The notes below the pieces were generated by a model. It was given only the letters and a program-made list of their open reading frames with translations, ran no database searches and was not told the origin of the DNA. This document shows positions 7,354 through 15,942 of a stretch of 64,000 nt of DNA, piece by piece; positions within the stretch are counted from its first letter, which is position 1, and every line of letters starts with the position of its first letter. The stretch comes from Borreliella californiensis (GTDB taxonomy: Bacteria > Spirochaetota > Spirochaetia > Borreliales > Borreliaceae), in the NCBI RefSeq assembly GCF_014205885.1, contig NZ_JACHFB010000001.1, forward strand, positions 124,001 through 188,000, in the 5' to 3' direction. The position numbers and the translations under genes are program-made.

Positions 7354-9204
7354 TTATAAGAATCCTTTTTCTATAAATTCGTTTATTATATTTATAAATT
7401 TTCCTGGATTTTTGCTAGGCATTCCTGAAGTTAGCATGGCCTCCTCAAAAAGGAGTATGCTTATTTTTTCTAATTTTTCAGGCTCTAGATTTTTTAAATT
7501 TTGGACTATCCTATTATTAGGATTTAATTCAAGTATTGGCTTAATTTCTTTTACTTCTTGTCCCATTGACAGCATGATTTTTTGCATTTGGTAAGTTGGA
7601 TCGTTGCTATCAATTATTATTGCTGAAGGCTCTTTTATCAATGTTGCTGATAGATTGACTTCTTTTACGTGATCCTTGAGGATTTCTTTTACTTTTATAA
7701 GGGTGTCTTTGAATTCTTCTTCAATTTTTTTGAAATTTTCATCTTTTAATTCATTACTGGTTTCGTTTTTATTTATTGCTTTTAGTTTTAACCCTTCGTA
7801 TTCTGGAATTAGATTTAAGATAGCCTCATCAAGTTCATCGTCCATGATTAGGATTTCAAATCCTTTTTCTTTATAGGCAGCTACTATTGGGTTTTCTTTT
7901 AATATATTTTCTTTACCACCTGTTATATAGTAAATGCTTTTTTGGCTCTCATTTATTCTTTCTTTATACTCTTTAAAAGACACAAACCCATCTACACTTG
8001 AGGATTTAAACCTTATTAATGAAATAAGCTTTTCTCTGTTTTCAAAGTCAGAATAAACGCCTTCTTTAATACATCTCCCAAATTCTTTAGAAAATTCTGA
8101 AAATTTTTCAGGATTTTTTTTGCTTAGCTTTTCAAGCTCGCTTAGAATTTTTTTTACAGAAGATGATTTTATTTTAGACAAAATTTTATTTTGCTGTAAA
8201 ATTTCTCTACTTACGTTGAGCGGTAAATCTTGGCAGTCTATAACTCCTTTTATAAATCTTAGATAGTTTGGAAGCAAGCTGCCTTCAGAATCTGTAATAA
8301 AGATTCTATTTATAAATAGTTTTACCCCAGGTTTAGTGTTTGGGTAATATAAATCATAAGGAGCTTTACTTGGGATGTAAAATAAACTGGTATATTCTAA
8401 ATTTCCTTCGGCTTTTGTATGAATATGCATCAATGGATTTTCATAATCAAAGGTTGTATTTTTATAAAATTCACTATATTCTTCTGATTTAATTTCGCTT
8501 TTATTTTTTGTCCAAAGAGCAGTAGTTTCATTTAATTTTTCTTCTTTTTCTTCTACTCCCTCTTGTTTTCCGTCCTTCATTATAGGTTCGTTGTATTTAA
8601 TATAAATGGGATAATTTATGTGATTTGAATATTTTTTGATAATTTCTTGAATTTTCCATTTATTGGCATATTCAAGACCTTCTTTATTAAGATGAAGCTT
8701 TATTTCTGTGCCCGGCTCTTCTTTTTTAGCTTTTTCTATTTCATATCCTGTTTTACCGTCGCTAGACCAAATATAAGCCTCACTTTCTAGTGCTTTTTTT
8801 GATGTAACTTCTACTTTTTCTGATACTATAAATGCGCTGTAAAATCCAACTCCAAATTGGCCAATTAGGCTTGCAGATTTTTTTTCATCTTGTTTTAAAT
8901 TGTTAATAAATTCTTTAGTTCCTGATTTTGCAATTACTCCAAGATGATTAATTAAATCTTGTTCATCCATTCCAATTCCATTATCCTTAATTAGGATGTT
9001 TTTATCATCAAATGATATTTCTATTTTTGGTTCTAAAACGATGTTTTTGAATTTTTCGTTTGTTAAGCTTAAAAACTTGAGTTTATCAATGGCGTCAGAC
9101 GCATTTGATATTAATTCTCTTAAGAATATTTCTTTATGTGAGTAAAGAGAGTGGATGATTAAATAAAGCAAATCATTTACTTCTGTATCAAATTGTTTTT
9201 TCAT
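7354..9204 (-). CDS. htpG: Chaperone HtpG (Hsp90 family)
   Basis: ATP-dependent dimeric chaperone of the Hsp90 family. N-terminal ATPase motifs are visible: ELISNASDAIDKL, DNGIGMDEQDL and GQFGVGFYSAF. The middle domain includes LPLNVSREILQQNKIL. The frame is open further upstream, but the correct start is ATG at 9204 (MKKQFDTEVNDLLYL): it matches the family N-terminus and has an AAGGAA site upstream, giving 616 residues. The upstream extension encodes an implausible hydrophobic leader. Divergent from gnd across 112 bp. Confidence 0.96.
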   Translation of the reverse strand: MKKQFDTEVNDLLYLIIHSLYSHKEIFLRELISNASDAIDKLKFLSLTNEKFKNIVLEPKIEISFDDKNILIKDNGIGMDEQDLINHLGVIAKSGTKEFINNLKQDEKKSASLIGQFGVGFYSAFIVSEKVEVTSKKALESEAYIWSSDGKTGYEIEKAKKEEPGTEIKLHLNKEGLEYANKWKIQEIIKKYSNHINYPIYIKYNEPIMKDGKQEGVEEKEEKLNETTALWTKNKSEIKSEEYSEFYKNTTFDYENPLMHIHTKAEGNLEYTSLFYIPSKAPYDLYYPNTKPGVKLFINRIFITDSEGSLLPNYLRFIKGVIDCQDLPLNVSREILQQNKILSKIKSSSVKKILSELEKLSKKNPEKFSEFSKEFGRCIKEGVYSDFENREKLISLIRFKSSSVDGFVSFKEYKERINESQKSIYYITGGKENILKENPIVAAYKEKGFEILIMDDELDEAILNLIPEYEGLKLKAINKNETSNELKDENFKKIEEEFKDTLIKVKEILKDHVKEVNLSATLIKEPSAIIIDSNDPTYQMQKIMLSMGQEVKEIKPILELNPNNRIVQNLKNLEPEKLEKISILLFEEAMLTSGMPSKNPGKFINIINEFIEKGFL

Positions 9205-9316
9205 ATAGTTTTTCCTTTTCAATTTAATCTTTACTTTTTTTATAATATAACATAATCTAAAAATAATAAATAAAGCAATTTGTTTAAAATAGAAAATTAG
9301 AATCAAGGAGAATGCA

Positions 9317-10711
9317 ATGGATGTAGGAATTTATGGGCTTGGCGTTATGGGTAGCAATTTAGCTCTAAATATTGCTGATAACGGTTTTAATGTTTCTGTT
9401 TACAATAGAGATAGTGAAAAAACTGAAATTTTTGTTAAACAAAATTCTCATAAAAAGATAAATGGCTTTAAGGATATTGAATCTTTTATTAAAAGCTTAA
9501 AAACTCCAAAAAAAATCATTTTAATGGTAACAAGTTCGGCTGTAGAAAAGGTTATTGAACAAATTTTGCCCTTTATGAATAAATCAGACATAATTATTGA
9601 TGGTGGAAATTCTCACTATAAGAGTACAATGAGATTGGAAAAAGAATTGTTTGCTAAGGACATTTATTTTGTAGGACTTGGAATTTCTGGAGGGGAGAGA
9701 GGAGCAAGATTTGGTCCTGCGCTAATGTATGGAGGAAGTAAATCAGCTTATGAAATTCTTGAGCCCATGTTAAATAAAATTGCAGCTAAAACCAAAAACA
9801 ATGATATTTGTTCGACTTATATTGGCGAAAACGGTTCTGGGCACTATGTTAAAATGATACATAATGGGGTGGAATACGCTGATATGCAGCTTATCAGTGA
9901 GGTTTATTTTTTCATGAAAAAAGCTTTCAACTTAGATAATTTAAAAATTTCTGAAGTTTTTGAGAAATGGAATGAAGGCGATCTTTCAGGGTATTTACTA
10001 GAAATAACTTTTAAGATTCTTAGGTATAAAGAAAATAATGAATATTTAGTTGATAAGATTTTAGATATTGCAAATCAAAAAGGTACTGGTGTTTGGACAT
10101 CTATTGATGCTCTTGAATCTAGTATGCCTGTAAATTTAATTGTTGAATCCGTTTTTTCAAGATTTATGTCGGGGTTGAAGCACGAAAGGATTATTGCTAG
10201 CGACTTGCTTAAGATGGATACTTCTTCTTTTGAGTTTGAGCTTAGTGATTGGATTTTAGATCTTTATTATGCTCTTTTAGTTTCAAAAATAGTAGCTTAT
10301 GCTCAAGGTTTTATGATGCTTAAGACTGCGTCTTTGAATTATGGTTGGGATTTAAATTTAGGTAAAATTTCTTTGGTTTGGAGAGAAGGCTGCATTATTC
10401 GTAGCAGTTTTTTAGATAAGATTAAATTGGCTTATGATAAAAATCCTCATCTTATTAATTTGCTTTTTGATGATTATTTTTTAGATTTGCTAAAAAATAA
10501 TCACAAATCTTTAAGAAGAATAATTTCAAAGGCTAGTGAGATTGGAATTCCTTTGCCGGCATTTTATGCCAGCCTTTCGTTTTTAGATTCTTATTCTACT
10601 AATTATCTACCTTCCAATCTAATTCAAGCACAAAGAGATTTTTTTGGTGCTCATTCTTTTGAGAGATTAGACTCAAAACGAGGTGAATTTTTTCATAGCG
10701 ATTGGCAATAA
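9317..10711 (+). CDS. gnd: 6-phosphogluconate dehydrogenase
   Basis: 464 residues. It converts 6-phosphogluconate to ribulose 5-phosphate with CO2 and NADPH, the second oxidative step of the pentose phosphate pathway. The N-terminal Rossmann motif GLGVMGSNLALNIADNG, the NADP-discriminating YNRDSEKTE, the substrate loop GISGGERGARFGPALMYGG and the catalytic lysine/asparagine segment HYVKMIHNGVEYADMQ are present, and the C-terminus has the expected helical and tail segments. AAGGAG precedes the ATG. It converges on the exported protein gene ending at 10738. Confidence 0.96.
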   Translation: MDVGIYGLGVMGSNLALNIADNGFNVSVYNRDSEKTEIFVKQNSHKKINGFKDIESFIKSLKTPKKIILMVTSSAVEKVIEQILPFMNKSDIIIDGGNSHYKSTMRLEKELFAKDIYFVGLGISGGERGARFGPALMYGGSKSAYEILEPMLNKIAAKTKNNDICSTYIGENGSGHYVKMIHNGVEYADMQLISEVYFFMKKAFNLDNLKISEVFEKWNEGDLSGYLLEITFKILRYKENNEYLVDKILDIANQKGTGVWTSIDALESSMPVNLIVESVFSRFMSGLKHERIIASDLLKMDTSSFEFELSDWILDLYYALLVSKIVAYAQGFMMLKTASLNYGWDLNLGKISLVWREGCIIRSSFLDKIKLAYDKNPHLINLLFDDYFLDLLKNNHKSLRRIISKASEIGIPLPAFYASLSFLDSYSTNYLPSNLIQAQRDFFGAHSFERLDSKRGEFFHSDWQ

Positions 10712-10737
10712 ATTAAATGAATTAGAAAGAATTAGTA

Positions 10738-11280
10738 TTAGAAGATATAATATTTAGCAAATATTCCTCCGGTAAAGTTTGATTTTATGCCCGAGTAGGT
10801 TCTGTGTTGTGCAAGAGATCTTGTATTTGAGATGAATTCTATTGAAGGTGCTATTTTCATACCCATTTCTAAATTTTCTGTAATGTCGTAAAAAATAACC
10901 AATGGAAATCTTATTCCAAATCCCAATTCTACATTTATTAATTTAGATGTGGAAGACGACATGCTTATATTTCCTCCTATTCCAATTCCTAAATTTAAAT
11001 TTTTTATCAAAGATATTGTAAAAATGAAATCAAGCGCTGCTATTGCTAATAAATTAAAATCATAAAATTTTGATTCAAGTTTGGGGCCTGATAAATTTAT
11101 TCCATTACTGCCACCATAGCCTATTTCAAAATCAATAAAAGGAAGTGACATTATTAAGTTAATAATTGGATTTCCAATACTTGCTCCAAAGCCAATTCCT
11201 CTATTTAAATATGAATCTTTTGCAAAACTATTCGTAGATATGTTTGCAATCATGATAAATAATATAAAGATTTTTTTCAC
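10738..11280 (-). CDS. Exported barrel-like protein, BB0562-like
   Basis: 180 residues starting with GTG at 11280 (GGGAG upstream). A signal peptide (MKKIFILFIMIANISTNSFA) is followed by short, glycine-rich amphipathic segments ending in an aromatic residue (AKYYIF), as in small outer-membrane beta-barrels. It is the last gene of a three-gene tandem family (10738-12642) sharing size, signal peptide and patterns such as 'G.G..P..I....F.I.IG'. From memory, the B31 ortholog BB0562 was reported to have lipase activity and to help in fatty-acid-poor conditions; I see no classical GxSxG lipase motif. Confidence 0.75.
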   Translation of the reverse strand: MKKIFILFIMIANISTNSFAKDSYLNRGIGFGASIGNPIINLIMSLPFIDFEIGYGGSNGINLSGPKLESKFYDFNLLAIAALDFIFTISLIKNLNLGIGIGGNISMSSSTSKLINVELGFGIRFPLVIFYDITENLEMGMKIAPSIEFISNTRSLAQHRTYSGIKSNFTGGIFAKYYIF

Positions 11281-11433
11281 CGCTGTCTCCCAAATTTTGT
11301 CTTATTATTATATTTTATTTTTGAATTTTAAAACAATAAAAACAAGATCTTTTATCTTAAATCTTATGTTAAAGTTTTTGGGAGCGGTTTGATTTTTTAA
11401 CAACTACTATTTTTTAAAAAAAGAATCTTATTA

Positions 11434-11958
11434 TTAAGTAAACCAGAATCTTAGTCCTAAACCTGCAAATACTTCCCACCTAAATCCAACGCCATTGCTC
11501 CAAACGTTCATTCCAAGTCCCGGTGCTATTCGTAAAAATATGTCGAATTTCTTTCTAAATACTGCAATATTTAAAGCCAAAGGCAATCTTGCTCCAATGC
11601 TAATTGGTCCTGAGCCTGATTTACTGCCTCCAAATCTTGAAAACCATATTGTTCCATATCCTCCTGCGCCAACTGAAAAATCCAAAATATTAGCAGCTCC
11701 TGGGAATGTATATATGTAGAAAATATAGTCCAATGCTATAAACAGCGTTTTCCAGTCTGAAAATAAATTGTTTACTCCGCTGTAAAGACCAATGTCAAGA
11801 TCAAAGCTTCCTAGATTAATGTGTAGAGCAATTGGTAATGGAAGTATAATCCCTGCTCCAAATTTACCCCTTGAGGATTCTTTTGAATTAGCAAATCCCG
11901 AGATTGGGGCTAATAAAAGTAAAATAATAATTGACATAATAATTATTTTTATTTTCAT
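11434..11958 (-). CDS. Exported barrel-like protein, BB0563-like
   Basis: About 174 residues. The frame is open to 11985, but the better start is ATG at 11958 (MKIKIIIMSIIILLLLAPIS), which gives a clean signal peptide with an AGGAG 11 bases upstream. The mature part begins after GFA and is rich in glycine and alternating hydrophobic residues (GAGIILPLPIALHINLGSF), ending in FGLRFWFT-like aromatic strands (GLGLRFWFT). It is paralogous to the flanking genes in pattern. Function unknown; outer-membrane or periplasmic location is inferred. Confidence 0.7.
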   Translation of the reverse strand: MKIKIIIMSIIILLLLAPISGFANSKESSRGKFGAGIILPLPIALHINLGSFDLDIGLYSGVNNLFSDWKTLFIALDYIFYIYTFPGAANILDFSVGAGGYGTIWFSRFGGSKSGSGPISIGARLPLALNIAVFRKKFDIFLRIAPGLGMNVWSNGVGFRWEVFAGLGLRFWFT

Positions 11959-12039
11959 TGCGTCATTGTCTCCTAAGTACAACACTTTAGTTTTTAAACA
12001 ATTTTAGTTCAATAATTTTTTTTATCTAAAAAGTGAAAA

Positions 12040-12642
12040 CTATATCTTAAAAGCGCCTTTTATTCCAATAGAAAAGTTGCCTTTTATTGGAAATATTAAA
12101 TTTCCGTTAGGCATTTGGCCAATAAAAATTGATGGTGTTGTTTTTATTATAATTTCAATAATGTCATAATAAGCCTCATATATTATTCCTAAGGGCAAGC
12201 CCACTCCAATTTTATAAGTAATCCCTGAAGAAACATTTGTTAAATTTGAGTTTGTAATTTTACCTATTTCAAAAAATAGACCAGATCCCAAGAAAAAGAT
12301 AAAATTTGAATTTTTAATTCTTGAATTTAAAAATATATAGTCACAATATGTTTTAAATAGCAATGCTATTGGTGATTTTGGAAAAAATTCCGAGACACTC
12401 AATATTGTTATTCCTACCCCAATGTCAAAGTTATTGATACTGAATTCTATTGCAGTAGGGTAAGGCAGAATAAAGCCAAATTTTATTTTAGTTTTTGTTT
12501 TTAAGCTTTCTATTTTTGGAATAGCTTTACTGTTTTGACTGGTTATGTTGTTTTTAGATTTTTCGTTTGTGAAAATATTCTCAGCATTGAAAAATAATAT
12601 AATAATTATTAATAATCTGATTAGTTTGTTTTTGCTTTGCAT
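12040..12642 (-). CDS. Exported barrel-like protein, BB0564-like
   Basis: 200 residues. A hydrophobic N-terminus (KLIRLLIIIILFFNAENIF) serves as signal peptide. A charged linker follows, then glycine-rich alternating strands (IKFGFILPYPTAIEFSINNF, DIGVGITILSVSEF) ending FSIGIKGAFKI. FGFILPYPTAI matches the GAGIILPLPIAL region of the neighbouring paralog. No clear ribosome-binding site is visible ahead of the ATG. First gene of the three-gene minus-strand cluster and divergent from the chemotaxis operon. Function unknown. Confidence 0.68.
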   Translation of the reverse strand: MQSKNKLIRLLIIIILFFNAENIFTNEKSKNNITSQNSKAIPKIESLKTKTKIKFGFILPYPTAIEFSINNFDIGVGITILSVSEFFPKSPIALLFKTYCDYIFLNSRIKNSNFIFFLGSGLFFEIGKITNSNLTNVSSGITYKIGVGLPLGIIYEAYYDIIEIIIKTTPSIFIGQMPNGNLIFPIKGNFSIGIKGAFKI

Positions 12643-12749
12643 TGTTAACTTTTTTACGTTAAATTTAACTTAATAAACTACAAACTACAACTTTCTACCT
12701 TAAATTATAAGATAGAATTCTTTTAAAATTATATTTTTTATTGTTTATC

Positions 12750-12773
12750 AGAAGTTAAATTTTATTAACTTCT
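12750..12773. promoter_or_regulatory. Inverted repeat upstream of the chemotaxis operon
   Basis: A perfect 9-bp inverted repeat, AGAAGTTAA / TTAACTTCT, with loop ATTTTA. It lies 85 bp upstream of the cheW start and 108 bp upstream of the divergent exported-protein gene. It could be an operator or a transcript hairpin; an AT-rich genome gives such repeats by chance, so this is tentative. Confidence 0.35.
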
Positions 12774-12858
12774 AATTTGTATTTATGAATATATGAGGTA
12801 ATATTAATCTTGATATTAGCATTCTATTTGCGATTTAAATTATATTAAAGGGGCGTTT

Positions 12859-13401
12859 ATGGGCACAGATTCAGATGTGCAAGATTCTTTAAGTCAGTAT
12901 CTTTTATTTAGCTTGGATGAACTTTATGCTATTGAGATTAAATATGTTGTTGAGGTTTTAGAATACACTAAGATATCAAAAATTCCAAGAACTCCCAATT
13001 ATATGGCAGGAATAATAAATAATAGGGGTAAAATCGTTCCAATAATTGATATTAGAAAACAATTTGGAATGAGTGATCGTGCTGTTGATGAGGATGATAA
13101 AAAGAGAAATAAGGGAGTTAACATTTCAAATATTATTATATTAAATTTAGTTTACGGGGGAGATGAATTTAATCTTGGAATTTTAGTAGATTATGTCAAT
13201 GAAGTTCTTGAATTAGATCCATTTAGTATTGATGATGCTCCTAAGATTGGATCAGGGTTTAATTCAAAATTTATTTCAGGAATTGGCAAGAGTAATGATA
13301 AGTTTATTATTATTTTAAATGTAGAAAATTTATTTGATGTTAGAGAGCTTTCTAAATTTAGAAATACAACAATATATGATCCTGAATATCAGCAGCAATA
13401 G
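12859..13401 (+). CDS. cheW: Chemotaxis coupling protein CheW (cheW2, BB0565-like)
   Basis: 180-residue CheW. It couples chemoreceptors to the CheA kinase. Landmarks are FSLDELYAIEIKYVVEVLEY near the N-terminus, then IPRTPNYMAGIINNRGKIVPIIDIRKQFG and, after an unusually polar insert (DRAVDEDDKKRNKGVN), FNLGILVDYVNEVLELD. A strong AAAGGGG site precedes the ATG. First gene of a six-gene plus-strand operon with gaps of 2-57 bp. It is one of several CheW paralogs in Lyme spirochaetes, so the role may be stage-specific. Confidence 0.93.
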   Translation: MGTDSDVQDSLSQYLLFSLDELYAIEIKYVVEVLEYTKISKIPRTPNYMAGIINNRGKIVPIIDIRKQFGMSDRAVDEDDKKRNKGVNISNIIILNLVYGGDEFNLGILVDYVNEVLELDPFSIDDAPKIGSGFNSKFISGIGKSNDKFIIILNVENLFDVRELSKFRNTTIYDPEYQQQ

Positions 13402-13413
13402 GAGTTTTTAGTC

Positions 13414-13725
13414 ATGATTTATAGGCCGGAAGGAGAGCTTGTAATAAATAGTATTTTTAAGGTAAAAGAAGATTTGTTGCATATTTTTAAAAAGATGAAA
13501 GAAGGGGATACTCTTATTATTGATCTTTCAAATGTTGAAAAAATAGATATTACTTTTATACAAATTTTGTATGCATCTAATAAGTATGCTAAGAATAAAA
13601 ATTTGTTTGTAAAAATTGAGTATCCATCTGATGAGGTTTTAAGTTCATTAATATATGGCGGGTTTTTAGTAGATATTGAAGATGTTGATAGTTTTGATTT
13701 GGGACTTAATTTAGTTGGATTTTAG
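13414..13725 (+). CDS. STAS-domain protein (anti-anti-sigma-factor-like, BB0566-like)
   Basis: 103 residues with a single STAS fold: an N-terminal strand pair (PEGELVINSIFKVKEDL), then DTLIIDLSNVEKIDITFIQ, the segment that carries the phosphorylatable Ser/Thr in SpoIIAA-like proteins (normally D-S-S-G, here D-I-T-F). It sits between cheW and cheA. Similar STAS proteins occur in some che operons, where they may act as a signalling adaptor. No partner kinase is visible here. Function inferred only. Confidence 0.8.
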   Translation: MIYRPEGELVINSIFKVKEDLLHIFKKMKEGDTLIIDLSNVEKIDITFIQILYASNKYAKNKNLFVKIEYPSDEVLSSLIYGGFLVDIEDVDSFDLGLNLVGF

Positions 13726-13740
13726 ATTTAAGGAAAGCTT

Positions 13741-15885
13741 ATGGATAGTAGTGATGTTATTGATAAATTTAAGAATTCCTTTAAGGAAGAATCAATAGAA
13801 AATATTTCAGATATTGAGCAAGCACTTCTTAAGCTTGAAGTAAGCTCAGATCAAGAGATTATTAATTCTATTTTTAGAAATTTGCATACCATAAAGGGAA
13901 GCTCTGGTATGTTTGGCTTTAATTTTACAGCATCGCTTGTCCACGAAATAGAAACAGTTCTTGATGTTGTAAAAAATGGTAAGGCCACTTTTAATCAGGC
14001 TGTTATTGATGCTGCCTTAATGTCTGTTGATTTTATTAGAGAGCTTATTGAAGGCGATGAAGTAATTTCTGAGATCGACTTTGATAAGCGTAAACAGTTT
14101 TTGATAAATGAAATTAAAAAGGTTCTTGAGACTTCTAATGATGTTAAGGGTATTTTTCAAGAAACTTTAGAAAATGATTTTTTAAAGTCTGATAGCAGCT
14201 TGGTTTTAGAAGAGTCTGTTAAAGTAAATTCAGAGAATAAATTTGATGATGAGGCTTTGCAGTCTGAATTTAAGAGTTACAAAATTCTTTTTTCTCCGGC
14301 TAAGGGTATTTTATTTCATGGGCACAAGCCTATAAATTTATTGAGTAAGTTGATTAATTTAGGTAGTGGTTATGTTAGAGCAAAGGTAGATGACATTCCT
14401 GATTTAGATCTTATTTCTCCTGATAATGTTTATGTTGCTTGGGAAATAAGACTAGACACAGAAGAGAGTAGAGAGAGTATTGAAGATATTTTTACATTTT
14501 TAGATTCTCAATCAAAAATTGATGTTCAAGAATTGGATAAATGTTTAGAGGCAGATGAGGGCGATAATGTAGAGCCTAAAAATTTTAATTTATTGCGCCT
14601 AGACAGAGATAGCAAAGATTCTGCTAATTCTTCATTTGAAAAATCGCAATTTGTTGGGAAATCCTTTTTAAATGGAGATAAAAATAGATCTAATGTTCAA
14701 GATGATACTGCTAGAAGCAAGGTTAATATTGCTAGTATTAAGGTAGATTCCAAAAAGCTTGATCATTTGGTAAATCTTGTTGGAGAGCTTGTTACAATAC
14801 AATCAAAACTTTCAAAAGAAGCTGAAAATAGAAATAGCAATATTTTAAATTCAATATCAGCAGAATTTTCTTTACTTATTAATGAGCTTAGGGATTATAC
14901 AACAGGGCTTAGAACAGTTCCTATTGAGATTTTGTTTGTAAAATTTCAAAGGATAGTAAAAGACCTATCTACTAGCCTTGGTAAGTCAATTATTTATCAT
15001 GCTTATGGAGGTGACACTGTTCTTGACAAAAGTATTATTGAAAAGCTAAATGAACCCTTGGTTCATTTAGTTCGCAACTCAATAGATCATGGAATTGAAT
15101 CGTCTAAAGAGAGAGAAAGTTTAGGAAAAGATCCTAAAGGTATTATTAAGCTTTCAGCTTGTCAATCTGGAGATTCTGTTATTGTTATTATTGAGGATGA
15201 TGGAAGAGGGCTTGATAAAAATAAAATACTTAAAAAAGCTATAGAGCGTAATATAATTTCTGACTCAGTTGCCAAAACTTTATCAGATATTGATGTTTAT
15301 AATTTGATTTTTGAACCTGGATTTTCAACTGCAAGTTCTGTTACTGGTATATCAGGTCGTGGAGTTGGCATGGATGTTGTTAAAAAACAGGTTGAATCCT
15401 TAAGAGGACATGTTGTACTTGAAAGTGAATTTGGCAAATATACGAGAACTAAGTTAATTTTTCCATTGACTTTGGCTATTATTGAAGGTTGGCTTGTCAG
15501 AGTAAAAGATGAGCACTTTATTGTTCCTCTTTCTAATGTTGAGTCTTGTTTAGAATCTAATAAGTTGATTCCTCAAGTAGATGGGATTGAGACTAAAAGC
15601 AATGTAATGAATTATAGGGGCAGTATGATTAGTTATATTAAGCTTAGAGAGTTTTTCCAGGTTTCTAACGAGAAGAGTTTAAATGAGCAAGTTGTTGTTG
15701 TAAATACAAATAGCGGGAAAATGGGCATTGTGGTTGACGAAGTTTTAGGGCAACATCAAACCGTTATAAAAGCTTTAGGTAAAATTTATTCTCGAGTAGA
15801 AGGTGTTTCTGGAGCTACTATACTTGGCGATGGAAGTTTAGCTTTAGTTATTGATATAGATGCAATAACCAAACTTATAAAATAA
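13741..15885 (+). CDS. cheA: Chemotaxis histidine kinase CheA (cheA1, BB0567-like)
   Basis: 714 residues with all five CheA regions. P1 Hpt has the phosphoacceptor His49 in NLHTIKGSSGMFGF. A CheY/CheB-binding P2-like region spans about residues 180-265 (FSPAKGILFHGHKPINLLSK). P3 is the dimerisation helices (LDHLVNLVGELVTIQSKLS). The P4 ATPase shows the N box HLVRNSIDHGIE and G boxes EDDGRGLDKNKIL and GISGRGVGMDVVKKQVESL. P5 is a CheW-like domain (LTLAIIEGWLVRVKDEHFIV). It phosphorylates CheY in the cytoplasm under receptor control. Lyme Borrelia has a second cheA elsewhere; the one in this operon is, from memory, not the main motility kinase in culture. Confidence 0.96.
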   Translation: MDSSDVIDKFKNSFKEESIENISDIEQALLKLEVSSDQEIINSIFRNLHTIKGSSGMFGFNFTASLVHEIETVLDVVKNGKATFNQAVIDAALMSVDFIRELIEGDEVISEIDFDKRKQFLINEIKKVLETSNDVKGIFQETLENDFLKSDSSLVLEESVKVNSENKFDDEALQSEFKSYKILFSPAKGILFHGHKPINLLSKLINLGSGYVRAKVDDIPDLDLISPDNVYVAWEIRLDTEESRESIEDIFTFLDSQSKIDVQELDKCLEADEGDNVEPKNFNLLRLDRDSKDSANSSFEKSQFVGKSFLNGDKNRSNVQDDTARSKVNIASIKVDSKKLDHLVNLVGELVTIQSKLSKEAENRNSNILNSISAEFSLLINELRDYTTGLRTVPIEILFVKFQRIVKDLSTSLGKSIIYHAYGGDTVLDKSIIEKLNEPLVHLVRNSIDHGIESSKERESLGKDPKGIIKLSACQSGDSVIVIIEDDGRGLDKNKILKKAIERNIISDSVAKTLSDIDVYNLIFEPGFSTASSVTGISGRGVGMDVVKKQVESLRGHVVLESEFGKYTRTKLIFPLTLAIIEGWLVRVKDEHFIVPLSNVESCLESNKLIPQVDGIETKSNVMNYRGSMISYIKLREFFQVSNEKSLNEQVVVVNTNSGKMGIVVDEVLGQHQTVIKALGKIYSRVEGVSGATILGDGSLALVIDIDAITKLIK

Positions 15886-15942
15886 AGAAAATAGAAAATG
15901 CAGGTTTTTGGTTTTAAAGGTTAAAAATATTAAAATATAACA

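Noticed and set aside
7328..7594. Plus-strand ORF over htpG
   Set aside because: Entirely antisense to the conserved HtpG C-terminus; no independent support.
9205..9306. N-terminal extension of HtpG
   Set aside because: The frame is open, but the extra 34 residues are hydrophobic and unlike Hsp90. ATG 9204 has a ribosome-binding site and the family N-terminus.
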